From contig KB911950.1 in NCBI GenBank assembly GCA_000383715.1, positions 1-64,000 of the forward strand: a stretch of DNA of 64,000 nucleotides, read 5' to 3'. A program made the translations under genes and the position numbers. The DNA comes from Verrucomicrobia bacterium SCGC AAA164-E04. Lineage in GTDB: Bacteria; Verrucomicrobiota; Verrucomicrobiia; Limisphaerales; AAA164-E04. Positions 30,546 through 40,862 of the stretch are shown one piece after another (the first letter of the stretch is position 1; every line of letters begins with the position of its first letter). The notes under the pieces were generated by a model. That model saw nothing but the letters and a program-made list of their open reading frames with translations, was not told where the DNA came from and made no database searches.

Positions 30546-31019
30546 ATGTCAAGACGTCGTAGAGCAGTTAAGCGCAAGCAAGTCGCTGATCCCAAATACG
30601 GGAGCACCTTGGTCGCACGCCTCGTGAGTATCCTCATGATTCAGGGTAAGAAAAGTATCGCCCAGAAAGTCGTGTATGGAGCAATGGACACCTTGGGTGA
30701 GAAAAACCCTGCCACCAACCCATTAGATCTATTGCAACGTGCGGTAGACAATGCCAAACCTCGTTTGGAAGTGAAACCGAGACGTGTTGGTGGTGCCACT
30801 TATCAAGTGCCAATGGAGGTCCCGTCGGACCGCCAAAACGCTCTTGCCATGCGGTGGATTGTTCGATTTGCGAACTCAAGAAAAGGCGTTCCGATGGCCG
30901 AGGCCTTGGCCAACGAAATCATGGATGCGTATCAGGGACAAGGGGCATCTATCCGTCGACGAGATGAAGTGCACAAAATGGCTCAATCAAACAAGGCATT
31001 CGCACATTTTCGTTGGTAA
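30546..31019 (+). CDS. rpsG: 30S ribosomal protein S7
   Basis: 157 residues. SRRRRAVKRKQVADPKYGS at the start, VKPRRVGGATYQVP in the core and RRDEVHKMAQSNKAFAHFRW at the end. Organises the 3' domain of 16S rRNA. Confidence 0.98.
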   Translation: MSRRRRAVKRKQVADPKYGSTLVARLVSILMIQGKKSIAQKVVYGAMDTLGEKNPATNPLDLLQRAVDNAKPRLEVKPRRVGGATYQVPMEVPSDRQNALAMRWIVRFANSRKGVPMAEALANEIMDAYQGQGASIRRRDEVHKMAQSNKAFAHFRW

Positions 31020-31036
31020 TAATTCAATATAATTTT

Positions 31037-31075
31037 GCCCCGGACGGTTCATTGAACTAACACGGGGCTTTTTAT
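31037..31075 (+). terminator. Terminator-like hairpin between rpsG and fusA
   Basis: GCCCCG (31037-31042) pairs with CGGGGC (31063-31068), with an inner GTTCA/TGAAC stem, followed by TTTTTATT. Lying inside the operon, it may be a partial terminator that lowers fusA relative to rpsLG, or mark a transcript boundary. Confidence 0.7.
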
Positions 31076-31096
31076 TCTCTACTGATACATAACTGA

Positions 31097-33274
31097 ATGA
31101 GTACGGCAGCTACAGAGGAAAGATCTCAGCTGAATTCGCCTAATCGCGAATACTCCTTGGAGCGTACTCGCAACATTGGTATTGCTGCTCACATTGACGC
31201 AGGCAAAACCACCACGACTGAACGTATCTTATTCTATACCGGGCTTATTCACAAAATGGGTGAAGTCCATGATGGAGATACGGTGACCGACTGGATGTCA
31301 CAAGAAAAAGAGCGTGGTATCACCATTACATCCGCTGCCATTACCTGTTTCTGGAAGCAGGCTGATGACGGATTGCTCAAAACTTTCGTCGACGTGCCTC
31401 ATCGTATCAACATTATTGATACTCCCGGGCACGTTGATTTTACTGCTGAGGTAGAACGTTCCATGCGTGTCCTCGATGGTGCGGTTGCTGTTTTCTGTGG
31501 TGTCGCTGGGGTGCAGCCTCAGTCAGAAACAGTTTGGCGACAGGCTACAAAATACAGTGTGCCTCGCATTGCTTTTGTTAACAAAATGGATCGCACTGGC
31601 GCTGATTTTGACAACGCTGTCAGCGACATGCGTAACAAATTAGGCGCTTACGCTTATCCCATCTCACTGCCACTTGGGGCTGAAGATCAGCTCAAAGGGG
31701 TGATAGATCTCGTCAGCCAAAAAGCAATTCTCTATGACCAAGAGGATCCGACTGGCCTGAAATACGAAGTCACGGCTATTCCTGCAGATCAAAAGAACCG
31801 TGCTGAAGTTGCTTATCGCGAATTGTTGGAAGCTGTCGCAGATAAAGACGATACTGTGATGGAGCTGGTAGTCAATGAGCTGCCGATCGATTCAGTCACT
31901 CTCAAAGCAGCAATCAGGCGATTAACCTGCTCGATGGAATTGGTGCCGGTTCTTGGAGGTTCTGCATTTAAAAACAAGGGAGTCCACTCTGTCGTTGACG
32001 CCGTTGTAGATTACTTGCCTTCGCCTGTCGACGTTCCCTCTGCGGTCGGGACTGATCTAGACAACGATGAGGAAGTTGAAATAAGGACCGATGACAGTGG
32101 TCACTTCTGTGGATTGGCTTTCAAGCTCTGGACAGATCCATTCGTCGGCAAATTAGTTTTTATGCGTGTTTATCGAGGGACCCTCAAAAAGGGAGAAGCC
32201 GTCCTCAACACACGCACTCGAAGAAAAGAGCGGGCTAGTCGCTTGTTGATGATTCAAGCCGACAAGCGGTCTGACTGCGATGCTGTTTATGCAGGTGACA
32301 TTGTTGCCATTGTTGGCGTTAAAAATGTGACCACCGGCGACACTTTATGCACGCAGGGAAATGAAATCAGTCTTGAGCCTCCGACTTTTCCTGAGCCTGT
32401 TATCTCCATGGCGATTGAACCAAAAACAAAGCTAGATCGCGAGAGATTGTCTGAGGGTTTGCAGCGTCTATCAGAAGAAGATCCAACTTTCCGTTGCTTC
32501 ACCAATGAGGAGACTGGGCAGCTGATCATTGCGGGTATGGGTGAACTGCACTTGGAAATTATCCGAGATCGCCTGTTGCGTGAGTTTAAAGTTGTAGCCA
32601 ACGCTGGCGTCCCTCAAATCGCCTATCGCGAAACCATCACCAAAAAGGCATCGGCTGAAGGTAAATTCGTGCGTCAATCGGGTGGACGGGGGCAATACGG
32701 TCATGCTGTCATTAACGTTCAACCAGCTGAACGTGGGAAAGGTGTTACCATCGACAACAAGATTGTAGGTGGTGTCATTCCCAAGGAGTTTATACCAGCA
32801 GTCATCTCGGGCATTGAAGACGTGATTTCGGGGGGGGTGCTTGCTAATTACCCGATGGTGGACGTATCAGTGCAGCTTGTTGACGGAAGTTTTCATGAAG
32901 TTGATTCAAACGAACTCGCTTTTAAGATGGCTGGAATTTTCGCTTTCAAAGAAGCGGCCAAAAAAGCTTCTTTAGCATTACTGGAGCCTGTGATGAAAGT
33001 GGAAGTGACCACTCCCGATGAGTATCAGGGTGATATTCTCGGCGATTTGAATCGCAGAAGAGGGAAGATAATCAGTATCGATAGCAAACCTCAGGTTACT
33101 ATTCTTAACTCCGAAGTTCCCTTGGCTGAAATGTTCGGTTACGCCACTGCAGTTCGCTCACTGAGTAAAGGCCGTGCTTCATACTCTATGGAGCCTGATA
33201 AATTTGAACAGGTGCCTACAAGCATCGTAAACACACTTTTGGACTCGATCATGCCTGTGGCAGCTCGATCCTGA
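31097..33274 (+). CDS. fusA: Elongation factor G
   Basis: 725 residues, translocation GTPase. [15 protein letters not shown] (G1), [13 protein letters not shown] (standard switch I), DTPGHVDF (G3), NKMD (G4). The domain IV tip [11 protein letters not shown] and the C-terminal [18 protein letters not shown] are present. tuf does not follow it, unlike in enterobacteria. Confidence 0.98.
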   Translation: MSTAATEERSQLNSPNREYSLERTRNIGIAAHIDAGKTTTTERILFYTGLIHKMGEVHDGDTVTDWMSQEKERGITITSAAITCFWKQADDGLLKTFVDVPHRINIIDTPGHVDFTAEVERSMRVLDGAVAVFCGVAGVQPQSETVWRQATKYSVPRIAFVNKMDRTGADFDNAVSDMRNKLGAYAYPISLPLGAEDQLKGVIDLVSQKAILYDQEDPTGLKYEVTAIPADQKNRAEVAYRELLEAVADKDDTVMELVVNELPIDSVTLKAAIRRLTCSMELVPVLGGSAFKNKGVHSVVDAVVDYLPSPVDVPSAVGTDLDNDEEVEIRTDDSGHFCGLAFKLWTDPFVGKLVFMRVYRGTLKKGEAVLNTRTRRKERASRLLMIQADKRSDCDAVYAGDIVAIVGVKNVTTGDTLCTQGNEISLEPPTFPEPVISMAIEPKTKLDRERLSEGLQRLSEEDPTFRCFTNEETGQLIIAGMGELHLEIIRDRLLREFKVVANAGVPQIAYRETITKKASAEGKFVRQSGGRGQYGHAVINVQPAERGKGVTIDNKIVGGVIPKEFIPAVISGIEDVISGGVLANYPMVDVSVQLVDGSFHEVDSNELAFKMAGIFAFKEAAKKASLALLEPVMKVEVTTPDEYQGDILGDLNRRRGKIISIDSKPQVTILNSEVPLAEMFGYATAVRSLSKGRASYSMEPDKFEQVPTSIVNTLLDSIMPVAARS

Positions 33275-33308
33275 TAAACACAGTTATTAACCTCGTTCTT
33301 TATAAATT

Positions 33309-33617
33309 ATGGCAGGACAAAGAATACGTATTCGACTGAAGGCCTATGATCATCGTGTGATTGATCAGTCTGCCCAGGAAATAGTGGAGACCGTTAAGCG
33401 GTCAGGGGCTCGTGTGGCAGGACCTATTCCTTTGCCAACTCGTATTGAGAGATTTACTGTTGGCAGATCGCCTCACGTGGATAAAAAATCTCATGAAACA
33501 TTTGAGCAACGTACTCACAAGCGTTTACTGGATATATTAGAGCCAACCGCGAAAACAGTAGACGAGCTTAAGAAACTCAATCTACCAGCGGGTGTGGACA
33601 TCACCATTAAGATTTAA
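33309..33617 (+). CDS. rpsJ: 30S ribosomal protein S10
   Basis: 102 residues. [19 protein letters not shown] start, [20 protein letters not shown], and [19 protein letters not shown]. Also a NusB/NusG partner in antitermination. Opens the S10 operon 34 nt after fusA. Confidence 0.98.
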   Translation: MAGQRIRIRLKAYDHRVIDQSAQEIVETVKRSGARVAGPIPLPTRIERFTVGRSPHVDKKSHETFEQRTHKRLLDILEPTAKTVDELKKLNLPAGVDITIKI

Positions 33618-33632
33618 GAAAGACGCGATATA

Positions 33633-34277
33633 ATGTTAGGATTACTAGGTAAAAAATTAGGCCAGACACGCGTTTACAACAGTGATGGTTCTGCCACCAG
33701 TGTGACAGTTGTTGAGTGTGGACCAAACCATGTTGTTCAATGCAAAACGCCTGATACAGATGGTTACAGCGCCGTCCAATTAGCGTTCGATCCGCAGAAA
33801 GACCACCGACTCACTAAGCCAAAATTAGGGCATTTTTCGAAGCATAAAACCACTGGTTTTAAAAGAATTCGCGAATTTCGTGATTTCGCGCTTGATGTCA
33901 AGTCGGGTGATGTGGTTAAGGTGGAAGACTGCTTCGACGAAGGCGACTTTGTGGATGCCATTGGCTTGACAAAAGGCCGTGGTTTCCAAGGTGTCATGAA
34001 ACGATGGAATTTTAGTGGAGGTCGTGCAACTCATGGTGCTAAAGGCTGGAAGCGCCGTCCAGGTTCCATAGGTTCTGGTTCCACACCCGGTTGGGTTGCC
34101 AAGGGCAAAAAGATGCCAGGCCACATGGGACAGGCTCAACGCACCATTCAAAGCTTAAAAGTAGTCAAGGTTCGTGGAGAAGACAATTTGCTGCTAATTA
34201 AAGGGGCGATTCCGGGGGCAGCAGGTGATTATGTTGTCATCCGTGAAGCAGTCAAGAAGCCCAAAAAGAAAGCATAA
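33633..34277 (+). CDS. rplC: 50S ribosomal protein L3
   Basis: 214 residues. LLGKKLGQTRVYNSDG start, KGRGFQGVMKRWNFSGG and the methylated-glutamine region PGHMGQAQRT. Nucleates 50S assembly. Confidence 0.98.
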   Translation: MLGLLGKKLGQTRVYNSDGSATSVTVVECGPNHVVQCKTPDTDGYSAVQLAFDPQKDHRLTKPKLGHFSKHKTTGFKRIREFRDFALDVKSGDVVKVEDCFDEGDFVDAIGLTKGRGFQGVMKRWNFSGGRATHGAKGWKRRPGSIGSGSTPGWVAKGKKMPGHMGQAQRTIQSLKVVKVRGEDNLLLIKGAIPGAAGDYVVIREAVKKPKKKA

Positions 34278-34301
34278 GGCCGTAGAAAGGGCGCATAAGT
34301 A

Positions 34302-34926
34302 ATGAAAATTAACGTTCAAAATACAAATGGGGAACCCGTAGAGGAGATGGAAGTCCCCTTTACGCTCGTCGAAGAGGGCGACAAGGGGTTGCAGGCGGTG
34401 CACGATACCGTCGTAGCTTACATGGCCTCACAGCGGAGCGGCACGGCCTGCGCAAAAAACACGTTCTGAGGTCGCTGGTACCGGCAAGAAACCTTGGAGG
34501 CAGAAAGGCACAGGACGTGCACGAGCTGGTTCTTTCCAGTCTCCTATCTGGCGAGGTGGCGGCGTTGTTTTTGGCCCACGTCCCCGAGATTTCCGCAAAG
34601 ATGTTAACAAGAAAACACGTAAGTTGGCGCTGCAAAAGGCACTGACTGAGCGCATCAAATCCGGTGAAGTTCTTGTCGTCGATCAAATAAGTATTGATCA
34701 ACCCAAAACCAAAGACTTCATTCGCATTTTGGATAATCTAAAGGTAGATGGCACTGCACTTCTGGTAACAATCAATCCGGATCAAAATTTACAGCTGTCC
34801 ACACGCAACGTATCCTATGTTGGGGTGACCACCAGTGAGTCTTTGAATACATATGACACACTCAAATACGATCGCATCATCATCACAAGAGACGCGTTCA
34901 ATGGACTGCAATCAAGACTCAGCTAA
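34302..34926 (+). CDS. rplD: 50S ribosomal protein L4, frameshifted in this sequence
   Basis: The N-terminal part runs from ATG 34302 (MKINVQNTNGEPVEEMEVPF) to a TGA at 34467-34469. The rest of L4 continues in the +1 frame: TRSEVAGTGKKPWRQKGTGR, then SPIWRGGGVVFGPRPRDF and on to the stop at 34926. The break falls at six A residues, 34454-34459. With five, the protein would read straight through (GTACAKTRSEVAG) as a normal 207-residue L4. L4 is essential, so this is either a sequence error in a homopolymer or a real frameshift corrected by slippage. Gene order rplC-rplD-rplW is normal. Confidence 0.9.
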
Positions 34927-34937
34927 TTTTTCTGACA

Positions 34938-35219
34938 ATGAACGCTTACGATATAATTAAAACAGTCAGAGTGACAGAAAAGGGGACTGAACAGTCACAC
35001 GACTACAATCAGTACACTGTAGTGGCCAATCCTCGCGCCAACAAATTTCAGATCCGGGCTGCCGTTGAAGAATTGTTTAAAGTCAAAGTTGTTCGAGTTA
35101 ACACTTTGAACGTTCATGGCAAGAAGCGACGTCAGCGAACCAAACAAGCAGGACGTGCTGCAAATTGGAAAAAGGCCATGGTCAAACTCAAAAGTGGTGA
35201 CAAAATTGAATTAACTTAA
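34938..35219 (+). CDS. rplW: 50S ribosomal protein L23
   Basis: 93 residues. VTEKGTEQSHDYNQYTVVAN, then VEELFKVKVVRVNTLNVHGK. Docking site for trigger factor and SRP at the exit tunnel. Confidence 0.96.
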   Translation: MNAYDIIKTVRVTEKGTEQSHDYNQYTVVANPRANKFQIRAAVEELFKVKVVRVNTLNVHGKKRRQRTKQAGRAANWKKAMVKLKSGDKIELT

Positions 35220-35233
35220 TCGGAATAGAACCT

Positions 35234-36088
35234 ATGCCAGTTAAAACATTTAGACCATTAACTCCTGGTCGCCGATTCCTGACAGTTTCAGATTTTTCTA
35301 ACATCACGAAGAAAAAGCCTGAAAAGAAACTAGTCAAGACCAAGAAAAAAACCGGTGGACGTAATTGCTACGGCAGGATCACCGCTCGTGCAATTGGAGG
35401 AGGTCACAAGCAAAAAATTCGTACGGTAGATTTTCGCCGCAACAAACATGGTGTCGAAGCAGAAGTCATCGCGATTGAATACGATCCAATGCGTTCAGCG
35501 CGTTTGGCACTTCTGCAGTATTCTGACGGTGAAAAGCGGTATATCGTTGCACCTGTAGGAATGGAAATTGGTAACAAATTGATGAGCGGCCCAGAAGCCC
35601 CAGCCGAAGTAGGCAACTCAATGCCGCTGGGTAGCATTCCTGTAGCCACTCCGGTACACAATATTGAATTGATACCAGGACGAGGAGGTCAAATTGCTCG
35701 CACTGCCGGTAGTTTTGCAACTTTGATGTCACGTGACGGTGACTACGCGCAGATCAAAATGCCATCTGGCGAAATACGGCGTATCCACTGCAAATGTCAG
35801 GCGACCATAGGGCAGGTGGGTAACACCGATCACGAAAAAATCATTATTGGCAAAGCTGGTCGTAATCGTCACCTTGGCAGGCGTCCAATGACTCGTGGCC
35901 TTGTTCGCAACCCTGTTGATCACCCTAATGGTGGTGGTAATGGAAAATCCAAGGGCGGTGGTGGGCGTCAACATTTGGTCTCACCCTGGGGCTTGTTAGC
36001 TAAAGGTTATAAAACTCGTAACAAGCATAAAACATCCAATAAATTTATTCTGGTTCGCCGCGATGGTCGACCCAACAAGCTCAAGTAA
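35234..36088 (+). CDS. rplB: 50S ribosomal protein L2
   Basis: 284 residues. GRNCYGRITARAIGGGHKQK, NIELIPGRGGQIARTAG, and the peptidyl-transferase region NPVDHPNGGGNGKSKGG with the conserved histidine. Confidence 0.98.
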   Translation: MPVKTFRPLTPGRRFLTVSDFSNITKKKPEKKLVKTKKKTGGRNCYGRITARAIGGGHKQKIRTVDFRRNKHGVEAEVIAIEYDPMRSARLALLQYSDGEKRYIVAPVGMEIGNKLMSGPEAPAEVGNSMPLGSIPVATPVHNIELIPGRGGQIARTAGSFATLMSRDGDYAQIKMPSGEIRRIHCKCQATIGQVGNTDHEKIIIGKAGRNRHLGRRPMTRGLVRNPVDHPNGGGNGKSKGGGGRQHLVSPWGLLAKGYKTRNKHKTSNKFILVRRDGRPNKLK

Positions 36089-36098
36089 TTTTTGACCT

Positions 36099-36377
36099 AT
36101 GTCACGTTCAATTAAAAAGGGATTTTTTGTAGACGAGAGTCTTCAAAGAAAAATCGACAAGATGAATGAAAGTGGGAACAAACGTCCCATCAAAACTTGG
36201 TCGCGTCGATCGACTGTCACTCCCGAACTTGTAGGGAACACCGTAAATGTTCACAATGGCAAAGTGTTTATCACTGTTTTTATCACTGAAAACATGGTGG
36301 GTCACAAATTGGGAGAATTCGCACTGACACGAACATTTAAAGGCCATGGTGCACATACTGCCAAGGTGACTAAATAA
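36099..36377 (+). CDS. rpsS: 30S ribosomal protein S19
   Basis: 92 residues. [35 protein letters not shown], and [17 protein letters not shown]. Confidence 0.97.
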   Translation: MSRSIKKGFFVDESLQRKIDKMNESGNKRPIKTWSRRSTVTPELVGNTVNVHNGKVFITVFITENMVGHKLGEFALTRTFKGHGAHTAKVTK

Positions 36378-36381
36378 TAGT

Positions 36382-36717
36382 ATGGAAGTTCAAGCCATTA
36401 CAAAAAACGTCCGGATGTCTGCACAAAAAATGCGGGAAGTCGTCCGCCAGATTCAAGGAATGAATGCACTTCAAGCAGTTGCTGTTTTAGGAGCTGTTCC
36501 ACGAAAATCAGCGCGTGTTGTAGCAAAGACACTTAAAAGTGCCATTGCCAACGCAGAACATAACAATAACGCACGACCTGAATCACTCGTTGTCAAAATG
36601 GCAGTTGCCGGTCACGGACCTGTCATGAAACGTTTTATTCCGAAAGCACGCGGATCTGCTGGTCCTATCCTTAAGCGCTCGTGCCACGTAAAAATAGTCG
36701 TCTCTGATCTTAGCTAA
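36382..36717 (+). CDS. rplV: 50S ribosomal protein L22
   Basis: 111 residues. VRMSAQKMREVVRQIQGMNA, ANAEHNNNARPESLVV, and the tunnel hairpin KRFIPKARGSAGPILKRSCH. Confidence 0.97.
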   Translation: MEVQAITKNVRMSAQKMREVVRQIQGMNALQAVAVLGAVPRKSARVVAKTLKSAIANAEHNNNARPESLVVKMAVAGHGPVMKRFIPKARGSAGPILKRSCHVKIVVSDLS

Positions 36718-36726
36718 TTTGTAATT

Positions 36727-37392
36727 ATGGGACAAAAAGCCAATCCAATCGGTTTAAGAATCGCCCTCCATCGTGACTGGCGATCCAAATGGTTCTCTGA
36801 CAAAAAACACTTCGGAGAATTGCTGGCGGAGGATCATCAGATCCGATCGTTTTTAAAGAGAAAGCTAGAAACGGCCGCCGTGCCTCGAATCCAGATCGAA
36901 CGCGCAGCGTCTCGCTGCCGAGTGACTATCCACACTGCACGTCCTGGTGTTGTGATCGGTCGCAAAGGAGCTGAAATCGATAAAATCAAGGAACAACTTA
37001 GCTTGATGACCGGCAAAGAAGTTTACGTCGACATCCAGGAAGTTAAAAACCCTGAACTCAACGCACAACTTGTTGCCGAGAACATTTCACTGCAACTCGA
37101 ACGTCGCGTATCCTTCCGCCGTGCGATGAAAAAAGCACTCCAAACCACCATGGACTTTGGTGCAGACGGAATTCGAATTCGTTGCGCTGGTCGTCTTGGT
37201 GGTGCGGAACTCGCCAGAGTTGAGTCATACAATCAAGGTCGGGTTCCATTGCATACTCTGAGAGCGAACATTGATTATGGGTTCTCGGAAGCGAAAACTT
37301 TATACGGGATTTTGGGAGTGAAGTGTTGGATTTGTAAGGGAGATATCAAGCTTGATAAGCCTGAACGCCCTGCTTACACAGAGTCCGTCTAA
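36727..37392 (+). CDS. rpsC: 30S ribosomal protein S3
   Basis: 221 residues. [20 protein letters not shown], the KH domain [20 protein letters not shown], and [20 protein letters not shown]. Confidence 0.98.
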   Translation: MGQKANPIGLRIALHRDWRSKWFSDKKHFGELLAEDHQIRSFLKRKLETAAVPRIQIERAASRCRVTIHTARPGVVIGRKGAEIDKIKEQLSLMTGKEVYVDIQEVKNPELNAQLVAENISLQLERRVSFRRAMKKALQTTMDFGADGIRIRCAGRLGGAELARVESYNQGRVPLHTLRANIDYGFSEAKTLYGILGVKCWICKGDIKLDKPERPAYTESV

Positions 37393-37426
37393 CAAATTTT
37401 TATTAATTATTAAGAAAGGTTAAATT

Positions 37427-37846
37427 ATGCCATTGATGCCATCTAGGGTAAAATACAGGCGCATGCATCGCGGCAATCGTGCCGGTCTGGCACGTAGGGG
37501 GGAAACCGTCGCCTTCGGCGAGTTTGGTCTCCAAGCCCTTGAGCGTTGCTGGTTGAATAACAAAGTGATTGAAGCAGCACGTGTTGCCATCACCCGTAAC
37601 ATGAAACGACGCGGGAAGGTCTGGATTCGAGTGTTTCCGGACAAAACATTCACCAAGAAACCACTCGAAGTGCGAATGGGAAAAGGTAAGGGGCCTGTAG
37701 CGGGTTGGGTAGCTGTTATTCGCCCAGCCAACATCCTCTTTGAATTGGATGGAGTTCCTGAAAGTGTAGCACGTGAATCTCTCCGTTTGGCAGCCTCAAA
37801 ATTGCCGATCCGAACTAAATTTATTTCAAGACACAAGTTAGGTTGA
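37427..37846 (+). CDS. rplP: 50S ribosomal protein L16
   Basis: 139 residues. [53 protein letters not shown]. Contacts the A-site tRNA. Confidence 0.98.
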   Translation: MPLMPSRVKYRRMHRGNRAGLARRGETVAFGEFGLQALERCWLNNKVIEAARVAITRNMKRRGKVWIRVFPDKTFTKKPLEVRMGKGKGPVAGWVAVIRPANILFELDGVPESVARESLRLAASKLPIRTKFISRHKLG

Positions 37847-37850
37847 TCAT

Positions 37851-38060
37851 ATGGCTGTAAAATTCTCAGAAGTCGTTGAACTGTCCCAGGCCGAATTGGT
37901 CGCCAAGGGGCGGGAAATGCGACAGGAACTTTTTAATCTAAAACTCCAGAAGGCTAGTAGCCAGCTGGAAAAACCCTCGCGCTTACGGGATCTCAGGCGA
38001 GGTATCGCTAGAGTCGAAACGCAGTTGTCCGTTTTGCGCCAGCAACCCGACGCCAAGTAA
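37851..38060 (+). CDS. rpmC: 50S ribosomal protein L29
   Basis: 69 residues. Two-helix protein: ELVAKGREMRQELFNLKLQK, then RDLRRGIARVETQLSVLRQ. Confidence 0.94.
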   Translation: MAVKFSEVVELSQAELVAKGREMRQELFNLKLQKASSQLEKPSRLRDLRRGIARVETQLSVLRQQPDAK

Positions 38061-38074
38061 TTATATTCCAAACC

Positions 38075-38347
38075 ATGTCTGAAGAGCAAACAACACGCGG
38101 GCATCGCAAACTTCGCATTGGCGAAGTTATTTCTGACAAGATGGAAAAAACCATCGTTGTAAGAGTAAGACGCCGTATCACTCATCCTAAATTTAAAAAG
38201 ATCATGACCGTATTCAGCAAGTGTTATGCACATGATGAAAAGAGCCAAGCCAAGGTAGGTGATCAGGTCAGGATTCAGGAAACAAGGCCACTGTCGAAAA
38301 GCAAATGCTGGCGGTTGGTTGAAATAACTCATCAAGCTGAAGTCTAA
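38075..38347 (+). CDS. rpsQ: 30S ribosomal protein S17
   Basis: 90 residues. GEVISDKMEKTIVVRVRRRI, then GDQVRIQETRPLSKSKCWRL. OB-fold 16S rRNA-binding protein. Confidence 0.96.
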   Translation: MSEEQTTRGHRKLRIGEVISDKMEKTIVVRVRRRITHPKFKKIMTVFSKCYAHDEKSQAKVGDQVRIQETRPLSKSKCWRLVEITHQAEV

Positions 38348-38365
38348 ATCGTTTAGGAGTTAAAT

Positions 38366-38731
38366 ATGTTACAATTACGTTCAGTTTTAAACGTGGCAGA
38401 CAACACAGGAGCCAAAAAAGCATCTGCCATCGCTGCGTTAGGTAAAACACAGCGCTACGCCAAAATCGGTGATGTGCTGAAGGTGCACATCAAGGAAGCT
38501 GCACCAGACGGTTCTGTCAAAAAAGGCGATGTGGTTAATGCTGTTGTAGTGAGAACCCGTAAAGCTATTCACCGTGCGGATGGTTCGGTCTTACGATTTG
38601 ACAGCAATGCCGTTGTGATCATTGATAAAGACAAAAACCCCAAAGGGACACGTATTTTCGGCCCAGTTGCTCGTGAATTACGTGAGAAGCGTTTCATGAA
38701 AATTGTATCATTGGCCCCAGAAGTTATTTAA
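38366..38731 (+). CDS. rplN: 50S ribosomal protein L14
   Basis: 121 residues. [59 protein letters not shown]. Confidence 0.98.
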   Translation: MLQLRSVLNVADNTGAKKASAIAALGKTQRYAKIGDVLKVHIKEAAPDGSVKKGDVVNAVVVRTRKAIHRADGSVLRFDSNAVVIIDKDKNPKGTRIFGPVARELREKRFMKIVSLAPEVI

Positions 38732-38737
38732 ATCATC

Positions 38738-38995
38738 ATGCCCACAAAATTTCATGTCAAACGAGGCGACGAGGTGGTCGTCATAGCGGGAGCTGAAAAA
38801 GGTAAACGAGGGAAAATTATTCAGGTCGTACCTAAAAAAGAACGTGTGATTGTTGAAGGTATTAATATCATCAAAAAACACATTAAACGCAACCAACAAC
38901 ATCCTGAAGGAACGATACTTGAGCGTGAGGCCGCAATTCACATTTCAAATGTGATGAAGGCAGAGCGCTACGACGCCAAACGCCAGACCGCCTGA
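38738..38995 (+). CDS. rplX: 50S ribosomal protein L24
   Basis: 85 residues, rather short for the family. A KOW motif, [20 protein letters not shown], then [20 protein letters not shown]. The C-terminal region is reduced compared with the usual 100 or so residues. Confidence 0.94.
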   Translation: MPTKFHVKRGDEVVVIAGAEKGKRGKIIQVVPKKERVIVEGINIIKKHIKRNQQHPEGTILEREAAIHISNVMKAERYDAKRQTA

Positions 38996-39018
38996 TACCT
39001 TCAACCTACAAAGGTTAT

Positions 39019-39558
39019 ATGAAACCGAGACTTTTTGATAAATACGTAAAAGAAATTCGTCCGCAACTGATGAAAGATGGGAAGTTTTCCAATGTTCATC
39101 AGGTGCCCGCCATCAACAAGATAGTCATTAACATGGGTGTCAGCGGAATGGTTGAAAAGGGTGCGTTGGAAAACGCTGCTGCAGACCTAACAACAATTAC
39201 AGGCCGTAAACCCGTTTATTGTCTTGCTAGGAAAAGTGTTTCCAATTTTAAATTAAGACAGGGTCAGGCCATTGGTTGCAAAGTAACTCTTCGAAGAACT
39301 AGCATGTGGGAATTCTTTGATCGCTTGGTCACTGCAGCATTGCCTCGAATCCGAGATTTCCGTGGTATCTCAAAAAAAGCCTTTGACGGTAGAGGTAATT
39401 ATTCTCTCGGAATCAATGATCAAAGCATTTTCCCTGAAATTGAATTGGATAAGGTAAAACGCCAACAAGGCATGGACATCACCATTGTCACATCTGCGGC
39501 GAACGATACAGACGCCCACGAACTACTTACACTCATGGGGATGCCTTTCACCAAGTAA
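39019..39558 (+). CDS. rplE: 50S ribosomal protein L5
   Basis: 179 residues. NKIVINMGVSGMVEKGALE, TGRKPVYCLARKSVSNFKLR, RDFRGISKKAFDGRGNYSLG. Binds 5S rRNA. Confidence 0.98.
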   Translation: MKPRLFDKYVKEIRPQLMKDGKFSNVHQVPAINKIVINMGVSGMVEKGALENAAADLTTITGRKPVYCLARKSVSNFKLRQGQAIGCKVTLRRTSMWEFFDRLVTAALPRIRDFRGISKKAFDGRGNYSLGINDQSIFPEIELDKVKRQQGMDITIVTSAANDTDAHELLTLMGMPFTK

Positions 39559-39590
39559 ACCGACTTTAAGAATCAAAACCAGAATAACCT

Positions 39591-39860
39591 ATGGCAAAAT
39601 CTGCTTGGAAAGAACGTAACAAAAAAAAGCAACGTACGGTTGAAAAGTACGCGGAATTAAGATCTGAACTACGTGCGAAACGTGATTATTCAGGCTTAAC
39701 AAAGTTACCCCGCAATGCCAGCCCTACGCGTGTCGTAAACCGTTGTAAGATATCAGGTCGTCGTCACGGTTACTTACGAAAGTTCGGGGTATCAAGATTA
39801 ACATTTCGTGAAATGGCCCTACATGGGCTTATTCCGGGTATTACAAAAGCCAGCTGGTAA
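39591..39860 (+). CDS. rpsN: 30S ribosomal protein S14
   Basis: 89 residues of the longer, zinc-free type: only one cysteine ([20 protein letters not shown]), so no C-x2-C zinc pair. Ends [12 protein letters not shown]. Confidence 0.97.
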   Translation: MAKSAWKERNKKKQRTVEKYAELRSELRAKRDYSGLTKLPRNASPTRVVNRCKISGRRHGYLRKFGVSRLTFREMALHGLIPGITKASW

Positions 39861-39875
39861 AGAAATTTCGATAAT

Positions 39876-40259
39876 ATGGACCCTATAGCTGACATGCTGA
39901 CTATCTTACGTAACGCTAACGCTGCACTCCTGCCTCAAGTAGAGTTACGTCATTCCAAAGTCAAAGAAAGTATCGCTGATATCTTGAAAAAGGAAGGTTT
40001 TATCACCGACTATCAAGTGTCTGGCGACAATATCAAAAAATTGCAGATTGCATTGAAATACAACGGACGTACCGGTGTTTTTGCTGGCTTGAAAAAAGTA
40101 AGTAAGCCAGGCCTGAGACGTTATGTTGGATCTGCTGAAGTGCCCAAAGTTCTTGGCGGCATGGGAATCTCTATCGTATCAACCTCTCGAGGCTTGATGA
40201 CAGGGACCCAGGCTCGTAGAGACAACGTCGGCGGTGAACTTCTATGCTACGTCTGGTAA
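39876..40259 (+). CDS. rpsH: 30S ribosomal protein S8
   Basis: 127 residues. DPIADMLTILRNANAALLPQ start; GMGISIVSTSRGLMTGTQAR near the end. In other bacteria it represses the spc operon. Confidence 0.97.
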   Translation: MDPIADMLTILRNANAALLPQVELRHSKVKESIADILKKEGFITDYQVSGDNIKKLQIALKYNGRTGVFAGLKKVSKPGLRRYVGSAEVPKVLGGMGISIVSTSRGLMTGTQARRDNVGGELLCYVW

Positions 40260-40282
40260 TTGAATCTTAAATAAATTTTAAA

Positions 40283-40822
40283 ATGTCACGCATTGGTAAA
40301 ATCCCGGTCATAATTCCGGATAAAGTTAAGGTTCAGGTAAAGAACCAGCATGTAGCAGTTGAAGGTCCTAATGGCAAATTAGCTCTAGATGTTCACCATT
40401 TGGCTACTGTCAAGGTTGATGATCAACAAGTCCTTGTTACGCGACCGAACGACAACAAGGAATCGAAAGCCATACACGGTCTCGTGCGCTCACTGATCCA
40501 GAATATGGTGATTGGTGTAAGCAAGGGCTTTGTCAAACAACTTGAAATTCAAGGCGTTGGTTTCAAGGCCACGTTGGCCAACAAGAAAATCACCCTGAAT
40601 CTAGGATATTCACACGAAATCGTCTATCCAGTACCTGACACGATTGTTGTGACTCTTGAAGATGGTGGAACCAAGATCAAGATCGAAGGTCCCGACAAAC
40701 AACTTGTGGGTAAAGTAGCTTCCGAAATCCGCAGTTTTTATCCTCCAGAACCTTACAAAGGTAAAGGTGTGCGTTACAGTGATGAGAAGGTCAAACGTAA
40801 AGAAGGTAAGACTGTTCAATAA
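40283..40822 (+). CDS. rplF: 50S ribosomal protein L6
   Basis: 179 residues. SRIGKIPVIIPDKVKVQVKN start, GVSKGFVKQLEIQGVGFKA in the middle, and EIRSFYPPEPYKGKGVRYSD at the end. Confidence 0.98.
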   Translation: MSRIGKIPVIIPDKVKVQVKNQHVAVEGPNGKLALDVHHLATVKVDDQQVLVTRPNDNKESKAIHGLVRSLIQNMVIGVSKGFVKQLEIQGVGFKATLANKKITLNLGYSHEIVYPVPDTIVVTLEDGGTKIKIEGPDKQLVGKVASEIRSFYPPEPYKGKGVRYSDEKVKRKEGKTVQ

Positions 40823-40862
40823 TTTTGAATAACGCTCACGGCAAAATCCGTGATCCTAAATA

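Noticed and set aside
34360..34701. A 113-residue reverse-strand open frame over the rplD break
   Set aside because: The forward strand codes for L4 in two frames over the same bases; the reverse product has no recognisable features.
34302..34926. rplD as a decayed pseudogene
   Set aside because: The sequence on both sides of the break is fully conserved and in its normal operon place; a single-base homopolymer difference explains it.
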